A DNA stretch of 64,000 nt from Bacteroidales bacterium (GCA_022653735.1 JALCSU010000001.1:62001-126000); one strand, 5' to 3'. Numbered from the stretch's first letter, positions 17,139 to 26,853 are shown. The notes: generated by a model from the sequence alone, not told the origin. Numbers and translations are program-made.

Positions 17139-18071
17139 ATGGGACTGTTTGACAAAGGGGTACAGAAAACCAAGCAAAGCTTTTTCCAGAAGCTGTCTAG
17201 GGCTATCGTAGGTAAATCGAAGGTGGATGATGATGTGCTGGATGCCATAGAAGAGGCTCTGGTGTCTTCAGATATGGGCGTAGACACGACCCTGAAGATT
17301 ATCGACAGCCTCGAGTCGAGGGTGAAGAGCGACAAATACATGTCTTTGGACGAGCTGGCGGACATGCTCCGTGACGAGATCGGCGAGCTACTGAATGTAG
17401 GGGGCGAGATTTCGTCCGCTGAGCCGTTCGACCTGACGAAAAAGCCGTTGGTGGTGATGGTCGTGGGCGTGAACGGGGTCGGCAAAACGACCACTATAGG
17501 CAAGCTGGCAGCACGTTACAAGGCCCAGGGCAAGAAGGTGATCCTTGGTGCGGCGGACACATTCAGGGCTGCCGCAGTCGATCAGCTGCAGATTTGGGCA
17601 GACAGGGCTGGCGTGGACATCGTCAGGCAGAATCAGGGCTCCGATCCGGCATCCGTGGCGTACGACACCGTAAGCTCCGCAGTTGCGAAGAACGCCGACG
17701 TGGTGTTGATAGACACCGCCGGCAGGCTTCACAACAGGGTAGATCTTATGAATGAGCTTACGAAAATACGGAATGTGATGCGCAAAGTCATTCCTGACGC
17801 CCCTCACGAGGTGCTTTTGGTGCTAGACGCATCCACCGGCCAGAATGCCTACCAACAAGCCAAGGAATTCTCCAAGGCAACCGACATCACTTCGCTTGCG
17901 ATCACGAAGCTGGACGGCACCGCCAAAGGGGGAGTGGTAATCGGCATTGTGGACCAGCTGAAAGTGCCCGTGAAATTCATAGGAATAGGAGAGGGAATAG
18001 ACGACCTGAAGCCTTTCGACAAAAAGGAGTTCGTGACGTCGCTTTTCTCCACAAGGGATTTGAAAGGATAG
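17139..18071 (+). CDS. ftsY: Signal recognition particle receptor FtsY
   Basis: 310 residues, the short form without an acidic N-terminal domain. An N-domain four-helix bundle precedes the G domain: GVNGVGKTTTIGKLA (about 109-123), DTFRAAAVDQL, DTAGRLHN (about 191-198), TKLDGTAKGG (about 255) and the closing GIGEGIDDLKPF. The GTPase docks ribosome-nascent-chain/SRP complexes on the inner membrane for co-translational insertion. It has its own promoter box and is followed 23 bases later by pheT. Confidence 0.97.
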   Translation: MGLFDKGVQKTKQSFFQKLSRAIVGKSKVDDDVLDAIEEALVSSDMGVDTTLKIIDSLESRVKSDKYMSLDELADMLRDEIGELLNVGGEISSAEPFDLTKKPLVVMVVGVNGVGKTTTIGKLAARYKAQGKKVILGAADTFRAAAVDQLQIWADRAGVDIVRQNQGSDPASVAYDTVSSAVAKNADVVLIDTAGRLHNRVDLMNELTKIRNVMRKVIPDAPHEVLLVLDASTGQNAYQQAKEFSKATDITSLAITKLDGTAKGGVVIGIVDQLKVPVKFIGIGEGIDDLKPFDKKEFVTSLFSTRDLKG

Positions 18072-18094
18072 GAATATTAAATATTTAATGAAAT

Positions 18095-20536
18095 ATGAAG
18101 CTTTCTTATAATTGGCTTAAAGACTATTTGGAGTCGGATCTCACGCCGCAGCAGATTGCGGATGCGATGACGGCGATTGGAATTGAGGTTGATTCAGTTG
18201 AGGAACAGGAGGAGATTCCTGGTGGACTGGAAGGTGTAGTGGTCGCTGAAGTGATTGAATGCGAACCGCATCCGGATTCAGACCATCTGCACGTCACGAA
18301 AGTGAACGATGGCACTGGTGAGCCTTTGACGGTCGTCTGCGGTGCTCCGAATGTTTCAAAAGGCCAGAAAGTGCTTTTCGCCCGCATAGGAGCCGTGCTG
18401 CCTGGGGATTTCAAAATAAAGAAATCCAAATTGCGCGGGGTAGAGTCAATGGGAATGATCTGCGCAGAGGACGAGCTCGGCATAGGTACTGACCATGCGG
18501 GAATAATGGTGCTGCCGGAGGATGCCGTCGTTGGGACCCCAGCAAAGGAATATCTACATTTAAAGACCGAGGCCGTAATTGAATATGAGATAACGGCGAA
18601 TCGCGTGGATGCCGCTTCGCACATCGGCGTGGCTCGCGACCTTTATGCCTGGATGCGGCTCAATAATATTCCTTGCAAGTTCCATTACCCAGACGTGAGT
18701 GCATACAAGGACGGCGATGGGAATGCCATTCCAATCGATGCCGAGGATGCGACTGCCGCACCTCGCTACACTGGAATAACGATTCGTGGCGCCAAAGTCG
18801 GCCCGTCTCCGGAGTGGCTTCAGAAGAAATTGATTTCAATCGGGTTGCGACCGATTGATAATATCGTGGACGTGTCCAATTTCGTGCTATTCGAGCTTGG
18901 GCAGCCGCTGCACACATTCGACGCTTCCAAAATCACTGGGGGCAAGGTGATTGTCCGACGGGCGACAGAAGGCGAGAAACTTGTGACCTTGGACGGAGTC
19001 GAAAGGACCCTGAGCGCCAGCGACATCGTGATAGCCAATGCGGACGGGCCTATGTGCATAGCGGGAGTGTTCGGAGGCAAGGAATCCGGAGTTTCCCAGA
19101 CCACCACGGACATATTCATAGAGAGTGCTTATTTCGATCCTGGCTCCATTCGGAAGACTTCTAAGAGCCAAGGTTTGCAGACTGATGCATCTTTCCGCTA
19201 CGAGAGAGGGGCGGACCCATCAATCTGCGAATATGCTTGCAAGCGCGCCGCACTGCTGATTCAGGAGGTTGCCGGCGGCCATGTCGAGGGTAATATGCAG
19301 GAGTTCTACCCAGAGCCGATTCGCAAGAAAGTCATCGACTTGGATTACGATAGGATCGAGGACTTCATTGGCAAGAAAATAGGCCACGACACCATCGAGA
19401 AAATTCTCACTTCTTTGGCCTACGATTTCGTGGAAAGAAGGCCGGACGGGGCGAAAGTCGCCGCCCCTACCTATATGGTGGATGTCTATCGCGAATGCGA
19501 CGTGGTCGAGGAAATCCTGAGAATCTACGGCTACAACAACGTGGACCTGCCGATGCACATGAAGATGAGCGTGAACGCTACTCCGACGCCAGAGCCTGAA
19601 GCTATCCGTAACGGGATTTCCAATTTCCTGGCAGCCAACGGCTTCGTAGAGACGATGAACAACTCGCTCACGAAATCGGCATACTATGCCGGCCTTAAAA
19701 CATATCCGGAAGAAAGGTGCGTGAGAATAGTGAATCCTTTGAGCACAGACCTCAATGTAATGCGCCAGAACCTAATATTCAATGGCCTCGAGGTGGTAGC
19801 ATACAATGTCAACCGTCAAATGACGAACCTGAAATTCTTTGAATATGGCTCTGTTTATAGTCGTGACCCTCAGAAAGACGGCAAGACGCTGGATGCTTAC
19901 GAGGAGCATCCGGCATTCGGCCTGTTCATGACAGGAACACCGGAGAAGGCTTGGAACTACCAACCTGGCAAGAGTGACTTCTTCCAGCTTAAAGGCTATC
20001 TGGAACTGCTGATGAAGCGTTTCGGTGCTGACCTTTATCAGATGCAGGCTGCTCCTGCGCCAGGAGATGTATTCAGTGAAGGAACTACCTACACCATGCC
20101 AGGGCAGCAAATTCCGCTGGCAGTCATAGGCACAGTGCTTCCGGCTCTTGCGAAGAAACTCGACGTGAAGCAGCCAGTGTTCGCTTGCGAGATAAACTGG
20201 AACATGCTGTTCACTTTAGTGAAGAGAGATAAGGTTCATTTCACTGAGTTGCCGAAATTCCCTGAAGTCAGGAGAGATCTGGCATTACTCTTGGATGAGT
20301 CCGTAAGCTATGCTGATCTGCATAAAGCGGCATTCAAGACGGCGAAGAAGTTGCTGAAGAGCATTTCGCTGTTTGATGTCTACAGAGGCGACAAAATTCC
20401 TTCCGAGAAGAAGCAGTATGCCTTGAGCTTCGTTTTGCAAGATCAGGAAAAAACCCTCACTGACGAGGCTGTGGAGCAGATAATGTCAAAATTACTGTCC
20501 TCATTCCAGAATCAGTTCGGTGCTATTCTAAGATAA
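18095..20536 (+). CDS. pheT: Phenylalanyl-tRNA synthetase beta subunit
   Basis: 813 residues, full length. Residues about 40-155 are the tRNA-binding (EMAP/Arc1-like) domain with CEPHPDSDHLHVTKV and AEDELGIG. The B3/B4 editing region, B5 (IYGYNNVDLP) and a C-terminal ferredoxin-fold anticodon domain (FTELPKFPEVRRDLALLLDE) follow. With PheS, not in this window, it charges tRNA-Phe. The gene sits between ftsY and a lipoprotein gene, with four bases to the latter, so it is probably in the same transcript. Confidence 0.97.
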   Translation: MKLSYNWLKDYLESDLTPQQIADAMTAIGIEVDSVEEQEEIPGGLEGVVVAEVIECEPHPDSDHLHVTKVNDGTGEPLTVVCGAPNVSKGQKVLFARIGAVLPGDFKIKKSKLRGVESMGMICAEDELGIGTDHAGIMVLPEDAVVGTPAKEYLHLKTEAVIEYEITANRVDAASHIGVARDLYAWMRLNNIPCKFHYPDVSAYKDGDGNAIPIDAEDATAAPRYTGITIRGAKVGPSPEWLQKKLISIGLRPIDNIVDVSNFVLFELGQPLHTFDASKITGGKVIVRRATEGEKLVTLDGVERTLSASDIVIANADGPMCIAGVFGGKESGVSQTTTDIFIESAYFDPGSIRKTSKSQGLQTDASFRYERGADPSICEYACKRAALLIQEVAGGHVEGNMQEFYPEPIRKKVIDLDYDRIEDFIGKKIGHDTIEKILTSLAYDFVERRPDGAKVAAPTYMVDVYRECDVVEEILRIYGYNNVDLPMHMKMSVNATPTPEPEAIRNGISNFLAANGFVETMNNSLTKSAYYAGLKTYPEERCVRIVNPLSTDLNVMRQNLIFNGLEVVAYNVNRQMTNLKFFEYGSVYSRDPQKDGKTLDAYEEHPAFGLFMTGTPEKAWNYQPGKSDFFQLKGYLELLMKRFGADLYQMQAAPAPGDVFSEGTTYTMPGQQIPLAVIGTVLPALAKKLDVKQPVFACEINWNMLFTLVKRDKVHFTELPKFPEVRRDLALLLDESVSYADLHKAAFKTAKKLLKSISLFDVYRGDKIPSEKKQYALSFVLQDQEKTLTDEAVEQIMSKLLSSFQNQFGAILR

Positions 20537-20540
20537 TCAG

Positions 20541-21212
20541 ATGAGACGATTCGTCGGCATATTCATTTCCATCCTAGTGGTGTGCGCATTAGCTTGCTCT
20601 TGCGTACGAAGACCGAAGACAATTCCTCAGAAGAAGATGAAGGAAATATACAAGGAAATGTTCTTGGCCGACCAGTGGCTGAATAACAATCCGGACAAGC
20701 GTTCTAAGGCCGACACGACATGGTTCTACAAACCCATTCTGGAAAAGCATGGTTACACTCTGGATGATTATTATCACACGGTAGCTGTTTATCTCGAAGA
20801 CCCAAAACGATTCGTAGACCTTATGGATGATGTCTCCGCTATGCTTTCTTCTGAATCTGAACGCCTTATGGCAGAAGTGGATAGAGAAGATGTGGTGTCA
20901 GGTATACATGCGGCAAGCGCAAAGTGGGAAATCGGTTATCGTAATGATGACCTGAAAGTCATTACCAAGGGCTACAGGATGACGAAAGAAGCGGACAGCG
21001 TCTGGTATCCGAAACCTATCGTTGAAGACACAGTATTCTCTGGCCCTGAAATGTTTTTCGATGAATTGCCAGATCCAGTGCCTGACTCTCTAAAAGCGGA
21101 TGCTGAAGCTTCGGGGCTCCCAAAGGCGAAGGAATTCAATGATGAGGATAAGGTAATAAAAAATATATCTGTAATTAATGCAATGCCTGTCCTTAAAGCC
21201 AAAACGAAATGA
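20541..21212 (+). CDS. DUF4296-domain lipoprotein
   Basis: 223 residues. The signal peptide MRRFVGIFISILVVCALACS is followed by a lipobox cysteine. The core IYKEMFLADQWLNNNPDKRS...FYKPILEKHGYTLDDYYHTV is the DUF4296 domain, found almost only in Bacteroidetes and unknown in function. The C-terminal part is acidic and proline-rich. It overlaps the amidohydrolase start by four bases (ATGA) and follows pheT by four bases. It is likely anchored in the inner or outer membrane facing the periplasm. Confidence 0.88.
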   Translation: MRRFVGIFISILVVCALACSCVRRPKTIPQKKMKEIYKEMFLADQWLNNNPDKRSKADTTWFYKPILEKHGYTLDDYYHTVAVYLEDPKRFVDLMDDVSAMLSSESERLMAEVDREDVVSGIHAASAKWEIGYRNDDLKVITKGYRMTKEADSVWYPKPIVEDTVFSGPEMFFDELPDPVPDSLKADAEASGLPKAKEFNDEDKVIKNISVINAMPVLKAKTK

Positions 21213-22399
21213 ATAGAATAGCGGCCTCATATGTTTTCCCTCTTGGAGGAAGTGAACCTATCAGAAACGGATACATTGAATATGCTGACGACGGAACAAT
21301 CGTCTCTGTCGGAGCTTGCGAGAATCCTAGTGGCGAGAGCGAATTTCTGGATGGAGAGGCAATAGTGCCAGGTTTCGTGAACGCCCACTGCCACGTGGAG
21401 CTTTCTTACATGAAAGGCTTGTTCAAGAAAGGCACCGGAATGGCTGGCTTCATCGATCAGATTAATGCCCTTCGAGACACCAAGCCGATGGAAGAGAAGA
21501 TCTCTGACATTCAGTTCTGGATGGATGCGATGTGGTCGAGGGGAGTGCAGGCCATGGCTGACATAAGCAACTGCGCAGACTCGTTCGAGATAAAACGAAA
21601 ATCCCCGATGTACTCTAGAACTTTCTTGGAGGTGTTCGGGACAGAGCCGGAAGATTGCGAAAAAGTTATTGCTAGCGTACTGGCGCTCCAGAAAATTGCC
21701 AGAAGCTTCGGTTTGGATACGTCTCCGACTCCTCACGCTTGCTACACCATGAGCCCTGAGCTGCTCACGGCATCTTCAAGAGAAGGGCTCAAATCAGGTT
21801 ATCTTTCTTTCCATAGCGAGGAAACTCATGAAGAAGAGGAGATGCTGAAATATGGCTGCGGAAAGATGTGGAACAATAGAAAAGCCGCTGGAATGAGCGT
21901 TCCTCCTGTCACGGGGAAATCTTCTCTGTCATATTTCATCGACAGGCTTGAAAAAGCTCATCCTGCACCGTTCGATGAGCATATTCTCTTAGTGCATGAA
22001 GTCTGTATGGATCAGGAAGGCATAGATGCCATGAAAGCAGTGATGAGACATCCTTTCATAGCCCTTTGCCCTTGTTCCAATATATTCATACATAATGCCT
22101 TGCCTCCTGTCCGTCTGATGCTTCGCAATGGGCTGAAGCTCACCATTGGCACAGATTCGCTATCCAGCAATGACGATTTGGACATCGTCAGGGAAATGCA
22201 CTGCTTGCAATGCAATTTCGAAGGACTCAGCCTCAATGAATTGCTGACGTGGGCGTGCCAGAACGGTGCGGAATTCTTGTCGAAGGAAGATGTCATCGGT
22301 TCGATTGAGCCAGGGAAAAAGCCTGGGCTGGTTGCGATTGGCAATCTTTCTGATTCCGCTTCATTGACGCCTGCAAGCGTCTCTCGTCGAATAATATAA
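21209..22399 (+). CDS. Amidohydrolase-family metal-dependent deaminase
   Basis: 396 residues. NAHCHVELS (about 58-66) is the first metal-binding motif of the amidohydrolase superfamily. A histidine in YLSFHSEETHEE (about 200), the LVHEV histidine and the TDSLSSNDDLD aspartate (about 315) complete the site. The layout is that of the S-adenosylhomocysteine/chlorohydrolase deaminase subgroup; aminodeoxyfutalosine deaminase is an alternative. The substrate cannot be assigned: neither other menaquinone (futalosine) genes nor SAH genes are nearby. It starts four bases inside the DUF4296 gene and is followed immediately by a radical SAM gene. Confidence 0.85.
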   Translation: MNRIAASYVFPLGGSEPIRNGYIEYADDGTIVSVGACENPSGESEFLDGEAIVPGFVNAHCHVELSYMKGLFKKGTGMAGFIDQINALRDTKPMEEKISDIQFWMDAMWSRGVQAMADISNCADSFEIKRKSPMYSRTFLEVFGTEPEDCEKVIASVLALQKIARSFGLDTSPTPHACYTMSPELLTASSREGLKSGYLSFHSEETHEEEEMLKYGCGKMWNNRKAAGMSVPPVTGKSSLSYFIDRLEKAHPAPFDEHILLVHEVCMDQEGIDAMKAVMRHPFIALCPCSNIFIHNALPPVRLMLRNGLKLTIGTDSLSSNDDLDIVREMHCLQCNFEGLSLNELLTWACQNGAEFLSKEDVIGSIEPGKKPGLVAIGNLSDSASLTPASVSRRII

Positions 22400-22403
22400 G
22401 AAT

Positions 22404-23159
22404 ATGCTGAGGGAGAATATAGTTTTCGGGCCGATTCATTCTCGCCGCCTTGGCGCATCGTTAGGCATAAATCTGCTGCCGCAGAAAGGAAAGCTCTGCA
22501 ACTTCGACTGCATCTATTGCGAGTGCGGGTGGAATAAGGACGGGCTGGGGGATAGGAATATTCCGTCGGCTGATGACGTTAAGGCTGCTCTTGGAGCAAT
22601 GCTGCAAGAATGCTCCAGAGGCGGCACCAAAATAGATTCGATTACTTTTTCCGGAGATGGCGAGCCTACGCTGAACCCGGATTTTCCAGAAATCATAGAC
22701 ATCACGCTGGCATTGCGTGATAAATATTATCCTGGCGCAAAAGTTTCTGTCCTGTCTAACTCTACGAGAATCTCCCGAAAAGAAGTTTTCGAGGCTCTGC
22801 GCAAAGTGGATAATCCCATAATGAAGATTGATGCCCCGACGGATGAGCTCGCAGCCAGGATCAATAAGCCCTCTTGCGGATACCATGTCTCAGATATCGT
22901 AGAAGGACTGAAAAGATTTAACGGCGATTACATCTTGCAGACCATGTTCCTGAAGGCTCCGGACTTCGATTCCTCATCGCCTGAAGTCTTGGATGGCTGG
23001 ATGGAAATCGTTCGCGAGCTGAGCCCTCGCGAGGTCATGGTCTACACCCTTGACCGCCCTGCCCCAGCACAAAATCTTAGCAAATTCACGGTGGAAGAAA
23101 TGACGGCCTTAGTCCGGCCTCTAGTGGACGAAGGCTTCAATATTCAGATCAGAGGTTGA
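22404..23159 (+). CDS. Radical SAM protein (TYW1/MoaA-like, unknown substrate)
   Basis: 251 residues. GKLCNFDCIYCEC (about 30-41) holds the CxxxCxxC cluster ligands, and TFSGDGEPTLNP is the SAM-binding GGE-like motif. The overall form, with VFGPIHSRRLGASLGINLLP at the N-terminus, matches a widespread radical SAM family in anaerobes that is distantly like the wyosine-synthesis enzymes. No partner suggests a substrate. It begins four bases after the amidohydrolase stop. The ATG is preceded by AAGAAT, giving the GAATATG start context seen in several genes here. Confidence 0.88.
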   Translation: MLRENIVFGPIHSRRLGASLGINLLPQKGKLCNFDCIYCECGWNKDGLGDRNIPSADDVKAALGAMLQECSRGGTKIDSITFSGDGEPTLNPDFPEIIDITLALRDKYYPGAKVSVLSNSTRISRKEVFEALRKVDNPIMKIDAPTDELAARINKPSCGYHVSDIVEGLKRFNGDYILQTMFLKAPDFDSSSPEVLDGWMEIVRELSPREVMVYTLDRPAPAQNLSKFTVEEMTALVRPLVDEGFNIQIRG

Positions 23160-23207
23160 GAAGCTGAAAATCTTTGGGCGCAGGGTTTTTTCCTGAGCTT
23201 TTTTCTT

Positions 23208-23215
23208 TACCTTTG
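23208..23215 (+). promoter_or_regulatory. -7 promoter box for deoC
   Basis: TACCTTTG matches TAnnTTTG, 25 bases before the deoC ATG. Confidence 0.55.
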
Positions 23216-23240
23216 TAATCAACATTAGTGCAACGATATT

Positions 23241-24137
23241 ATGAGTAGTTCTATTTTGACGAGTTACGGTTATTCTCCAGAAGAAGATCAGATAAGCAAG
23301 AGGCTGGATGCAATTGCCATGAACATAGACGGTGTCATGTCGGCAGACGTTCTTAAGAAATGCATGTCTTTCATGGATTTGACGTCGCTTCACAACGAGG
23401 ACACGCCTGCTTCCATCGAGAAACTGGTGGGCAAAGTCAATGCCTTCAAAGGAAAATATCCGGAGTATCCTCTCCCTGCATCCATTTGCGTTTACCCGAA
23501 TTTCGCTGGCCTCGTGAGGGAAAATCTCCGATGCGAAGACGTCCATGTCACTACGGTTTCTGGCTGTTTCCCTACGTCTCAGAGTTTCCTGGACGTCAAG
23601 GTGAAAGAGTGCGAGATGGCGGTGGCTGCAGGTGCTGACGAGATTGACATCGTGCTAGCATTGCATGAGTTCCTGAATGGGAATTACGGTGCGGCAAGAA
23701 AAGAGATTCGCTCTATGTGCGCCGCTGTCCGTGCTGCTGGCGAGCTGGCAGGACGCAGCATAGTTTTCAAAGTCATTCTTGAGACGGGCTTGCTGGTATC
23801 TCCGGAAAGGATAGCAGAGGCTTCTTTCATGGCTATGGAAGAGGGCGCTGACTTCATCAAGACTTCTACTGGAAAAGTCAGCGTGAATGCGACTCCGGTA
23901 GCGGCAAGCGTAATGTGCGAGTGCATCAAGAAATTTTATGAGAAAACCGGCAGGAAAGTCGGTTTTAAAGCAGCGGGCGGCATCTCTAGCGCAAAAGACG
24001 CAGCCTGCTACTATATGATAGTGAAGACTATCCTCGGCGATGAGTGGCTTTGCAAGAACCTTTTCCGTTTCGGAGTGAGCCGCCTCGCCAACGCTCTCAT
24101 GTCTGCCATAGAGCAGAAGACGGTGGCATATTACTAG
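23241..24137 (+). CDS. deoC: Deoxyribose-phosphate aldolase
   Basis: 298 residues, the longer Bacteroidetes form. MDLTSLHNEDTPASIEKL, ADEIDIVL with the catalytic aspartate, FKVILETG with the proton-relay lysine, and DFIKTSTGK (about 204-212), whose lysine forms the Schiff base, are all present. It interconverts deoxyribose-5-phosphate with acetaldehyde and glyceraldehyde-3-phosphate in nucleoside salvage. It has its own promoter box. The stop overlaps the end of the convergent dehydrogenase gene by four bases, so no terminator fits between them. Confidence 0.96.
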   Translation: MSSSILTSYGYSPEEDQISKRLDAIAMNIDGVMSADVLKKCMSFMDLTSLHNEDTPASIEKLVGKVNAFKGKYPEYPLPASICVYPNFAGLVRENLRCEDVHVTTVSGCFPTSQSFLDVKVKECEMAVAAGADEIDIVLALHEFLNGNYGAARKEIRSMCAAVRAAGELAGRSIVFKVILETGLLVSPERIAEASFMAMEEGADFIKTSTGKVSVNATPVAASVMCECIKKFYEKTGRKVGFKAAGGISSAKDAACYYMIVKTILGDEWLCKNLFRFGVSRLANALMSAIEQKTVAYY

Positions 24138-25060
24138 AGAGATTCAGAGATATTCTCTGCGATTTTTTCGATAAGCCTTTTTCGAGCCTCCACGCTAGCC
24201 CATGCGGTATGCGGTGTGAGGCTTAGTTTTTCTGGATGCCTGGTGTGCAGCAATGGGCTGTCGGCGGGAAGCGGCTCTGTCACATAAACATCCAACCCGG
24301 CACCTCCGATCCTGTCTTCGTCTATGACTTGGGCGAGGGCATCTTCTTTTATGATGCCTCCGCGTCCCATATTGAGAATGAATGCGGTGGGCTTCATTAG
24401 GCGGAGCTGGTCTTCACCTACCAGTCCGTTTGTTCTCTCGTTCATGGGAGCGTGCACCGAAATAACGTCGCTTTCTCGCATCAGCTCGTCAAGGGGCACG
24501 CTAGGATATTCAGCGCAGTGGCTGGTGCCGGAAGTGGAATAATATATTATTTTCATCCCGAAGGCTTTCCCGACCAAAGCTACCTTTGATCCAATCGCCC
24601 CCATCCCAATGATGCCGAGAGTCTTCCCGGCAAGCTCTATGAAAGGTTTGGTGACATCGGTGAAGAGTCCGCTTGCGGAATATTCCCCGGACTTCACTTT
24701 CCGGTCGAAGTAAGGGCCGTTCCCAGCAAGAGTGAGCATGTGCATGAATGTCTCCTGAACCACGCTGTCGGTGGAGTAACCAGCCACATTCTTGACAGGT
24801 ATGCCTCTCCTCTCGCACTCCTTCATGTCAATGTTATTTGTCCCTGTCGCTGCTTCGCAAACGAGCTTGAGCTTCTCAGAGGCATCCAGCAGCTCGGCGG
24901 TAACTTTTATTTTGTTGATTATTAACACTTCGCAATCTCTGACCCTGCTTAATGCCTCTTCTGGGGTAGATGTGGGCCAGCAAGTGAGATGTCCTAGTCT
25001 CTCAATCGGTTCTAAAGAAGTGTCACCTATCGTGGCGGCATCCAGAAATACAATTTCCAT
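24134..25060 (-). CDS. D-isomer-specific 2-hydroxyacid dehydrogenase
   Basis: 308 residues. The Rossmann motif GIIGMGAIGSKVA is at about 148-160. The catalytic set is the arginine before SVHAPMNERT/NMGRGG region, the glutamate in the VTEPLP loop and the histidine of LTPHTAW (about 284-290). Such enzymes reduce 2-oxoacids with NAD(P)H; the nearest named functions are hydroxypyruvate/glycerate reductase. It lacks the ACT domain of a full SerA. It is convergent with deoC and followed upstream by a tRNA gene on the same strand. Confidence 0.9.
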   Translation of the reverse strand: MEIVFLDAATIGDTSLEPIERLGHLTCWPTSTPEEALSRVRDCEVLIINKIKVTAELLDASEKLKLVCEAATGTNNIDMKECERRGIPVKNVAGYSTDSVVQETFMHMLTLAGNGPYFDRKVKSGEYSASGLFTDVTKPFIELAGKTLGIIGMGAIGSKVALVGKAFGMKIIYYSTSGTSHCAEYPSVPLDELMRESDVISVHAPMNERTNGLVGEDQLRLMKPTAFILNMGRGGIIKEDALAQVIDEDRIGGAGLDVYVTEPLPADSPLLHTRHPEKLSLTPHTAWASVEARKRLIEKIAENISESL

Positions 25061-25119
25061 AAGTGCGATTTTTTACGAATATAGCAATTATGCCGCCGAA
25101 AACCAATGCGGAAAACGAA

Positions 25120-25153
25120 AGAGACCGCATCAGATTGCTCTGACACGGTCTCT
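25120..25153 (-). terminator. Intrinsic terminator after tRNA-Leu
   Basis: AGAGACCG/CGGTCTCT arms plus an inner TCAGA/TCTGA stem; on the minus strand the hairpin is followed by TTTCGTTTT. It starts five bases beyond the 3' end of the tRNA. Confidence 0.8.
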
Positions 25154-25157
25154 AGCG

Positions 25158-25240
25158 TGCGCGAGATGAGAGTCGAACTCACATGTCATAATTGACACTA
25201 GCTCCTGAAACTAGCGCGTCTACCATTCCGCCACCCGCGC
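25158..25240 (-). tRNA. tRNA-Leu (anticodon CAG)
   Basis: 83 bases on the minus strand. Acceptor stem GCGCGGG pairs with CTCGCGC (one G-U), followed by discriminator A; CCA is not encoded. The anticodon arm GCTAG-TTTCAGGA-GCTAG gives anticodon CAG. The long variable arm of about 14 bases and the T arm with GTTCGACTC fit the class II leucine tRNA. It reads CUG codons. A strong terminator follows. Confidence 0.95.
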
Positions 25241-25281
25241 TTGGGGAATGCAAAGATACGAAATGTTCGGTTAATTCCAAA

Positions 25282-26853
25282 TTACTTGTAATATTGTTTG
25301 TAGACGCGATCGATGACAGCCTTCTTTGATGGGCAGGATTCTGCGAGGTAATCAAAGTAAGTCTCTATGTCTCTGACGTTTGAGTTCAGGGCGAAGAACA
25401 TGTCCTTCTTGGTGATGCCTTTCTTTTGCAAGTCCTCAAGTGCCTCTGGATGGAACCAAAGATTGTCTTTTTTGGCGACATCTCTGCCATAACGCTCCTT
25501 GTAAAGAGAATATTCCATGAAGTATCCCCACATCTCGCTCACTCCAATTATTCCTTCGTATTCTCCTTTGCCACTGCCGTACATGTCCCCTGTCATCGCA
25601 AGGTTAGCCAGCATCCTTTCTGTCAACAGGCCCCAATAATCCTTCCCTACTCTCGCGAAATGGGAGGCGTGTGCCAGCTCGTGCATCGTGACTGAAAAAA
25701 TCTCATCGTACTTGTAGTCCTTGTCTCTTGTCCCGATCGTGATGTCAGGAGCAAAAATCCTTATAACTGAAACATAGTATTTCAGGTATTTCTTGAGGAG
25801 GGAATTGTCTAGCAGAGTGCCATGGTGCATCATCATGGCGCAAGATGGCTTAATGAGGTCTAAAATCCATATTCGCAGGTTCTGAGGCGGAGGTGTCACG
25901 CCGTATGAAGAGCATGTGGTGTAATATTCGTAGGCTGCATTATTCACGACGCATCTTCTGAACACTTTATCTCCGGATTTCGTGTCAATCGTGACATTTT
26001 TGCCAGAGGGGCTGCCCTTCCCTAGGGTTGACGTAGATGCCGTGACCAGAATCTTATTGAATCCAATCTTGAAGCCGGCCTTGTTCTTGAACCGGATGCT
26101 GTAATGAGGCTTAGAAGAGAATTTCTTGTTCAGCTTGTAGTGCCCCTTGTCATCGGTGTAATCTTGGCCGAATTTCACGAACACTCGGCCGATGACTTTA
26201 ACACCGCATACTCCGAATGTCCTGCTTTGCGGGAACTTGTCATCCACGATTTTTATGTAGCCCTCAGGATGCACTTTGCGCCCCCTTGTATCAGGCACGA
26301 GCATGTCACCGTTGCCTGTCTGCTCGAAGGCGGTTCTCTCGACGTTGTCCCAGTCGATGTCTTCGAGTCCTTTCGTGACCATTCCATCTTTAGGGATGTA
26401 ACACTCATCGAGGATTTCGTGCCTGATTTCTTCAGGAAATACGAAATCGGAAGGCACTACGGCATATTGCCAAGACACCTCGTCCTCAGGAATGGACGGG
26501 TCGTGATAGTAGTCCCCCTCTGTTTTTATTTCGTAGTCTAGCGGGTGGTCGAACAGCACTGCTCCAAGCGAGTCCAGGGTGTTCAGATCTTTCTGGCCGT
26601 CAGGCAAGAACCTGACATACATGTCAGTCACAGGTACTTCTACGTCGGCCCTTGTCGGGTAGAGAGCAGAGATGGCAGCGCTCATGTTTTTCACTGTGTA
26701 CGGATTTTTCAGCTTCCGCCCCAGCTCGATCATCTCATGGGAAACTGCTTCCTCTTTCTGAATAGGCGTGGCGGACTCCTGCGGAGTCCAGTTTTCTTCG
26801 TTGCAAGACGCTATCATGAGCGCCGACAGCAACAGACTAAATACTTTTCTCAT
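25282..26853 (-). CDS. Putative zinc metalloprotease lipoprotein, Bacteroidetes type
   Basis: 523 residues. The signal peptide MRKVFSLLLSALMIASC ends in a lipobox. The catalytic motif TMHELAHASHFARVG (His-Glu-x-x-His about 388-392) lies in the C-terminal third, and the glutamate in GVSEMWGYFMEY about 60 residues later could be the third ligand. The region before it (about 200-300) contains repeated beta-rich sequence resembling a carboxypeptidase-regulatory domain (GVKVIGRVFVKFGQDYTDDK). I recognise the zincin motif but not a named family; substrates are unknown. It is probably surface-anchored. Its promoter overlaps an unusually perfect 18-bp inverted repeat. Confidence 0.78.
   Translation of the reverse strand: MRKVFSLLLSALMIASCNEENWTPQESATPIQKEEAVSHEMIELGRKLKNPYTVKNMSAAISALYPTRADVEVPVTDMYVRFLPDGQKDLNTLDSLGAVLFDHPLDYEIKTEGDYYHDPSIPEDEVSWQYAVVPSDFVFPEEIRHEILDECYIPKDGMVTKGLEDIDWDNVERTAFEQTGNGDMLVPDTRGRKVHPEGYIKIVDDKFPQSRTFGVCGVKVIGRVFVKFGQDYTDDKGHYKLNKKFSSKPHYSIRFKNKAGFKIGFNKILVTASTSTLGKGSPSGKNVTIDTKSGDKVFRRCVVNNAAYEYYTTCSSYGVTPPPQNLRIWILDLIKPSCAMMMHHGTLLDNSLLKKYLKYYVSVIRIFAPDITIGTRDKDYKYDEIFSVTMHELAHASHFARVGKDYWGLLTERMLANLAMTGDMYGSGKGEYEGIIGVSEMWGYFMEYSLYKERYGRDVAKKDNLWFHPEALEDLQKKGITKKDMFFALNSNVRDIETYFDYLAESCPSKKAVIDRVYKQYYK

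Noticed and set aside
24134..24137. Overlap of deoC and the dehydrogenase as an annotation error
   Set aside because: Both proteins end with family-typical residues; a four-base convergent overlap is plausible.
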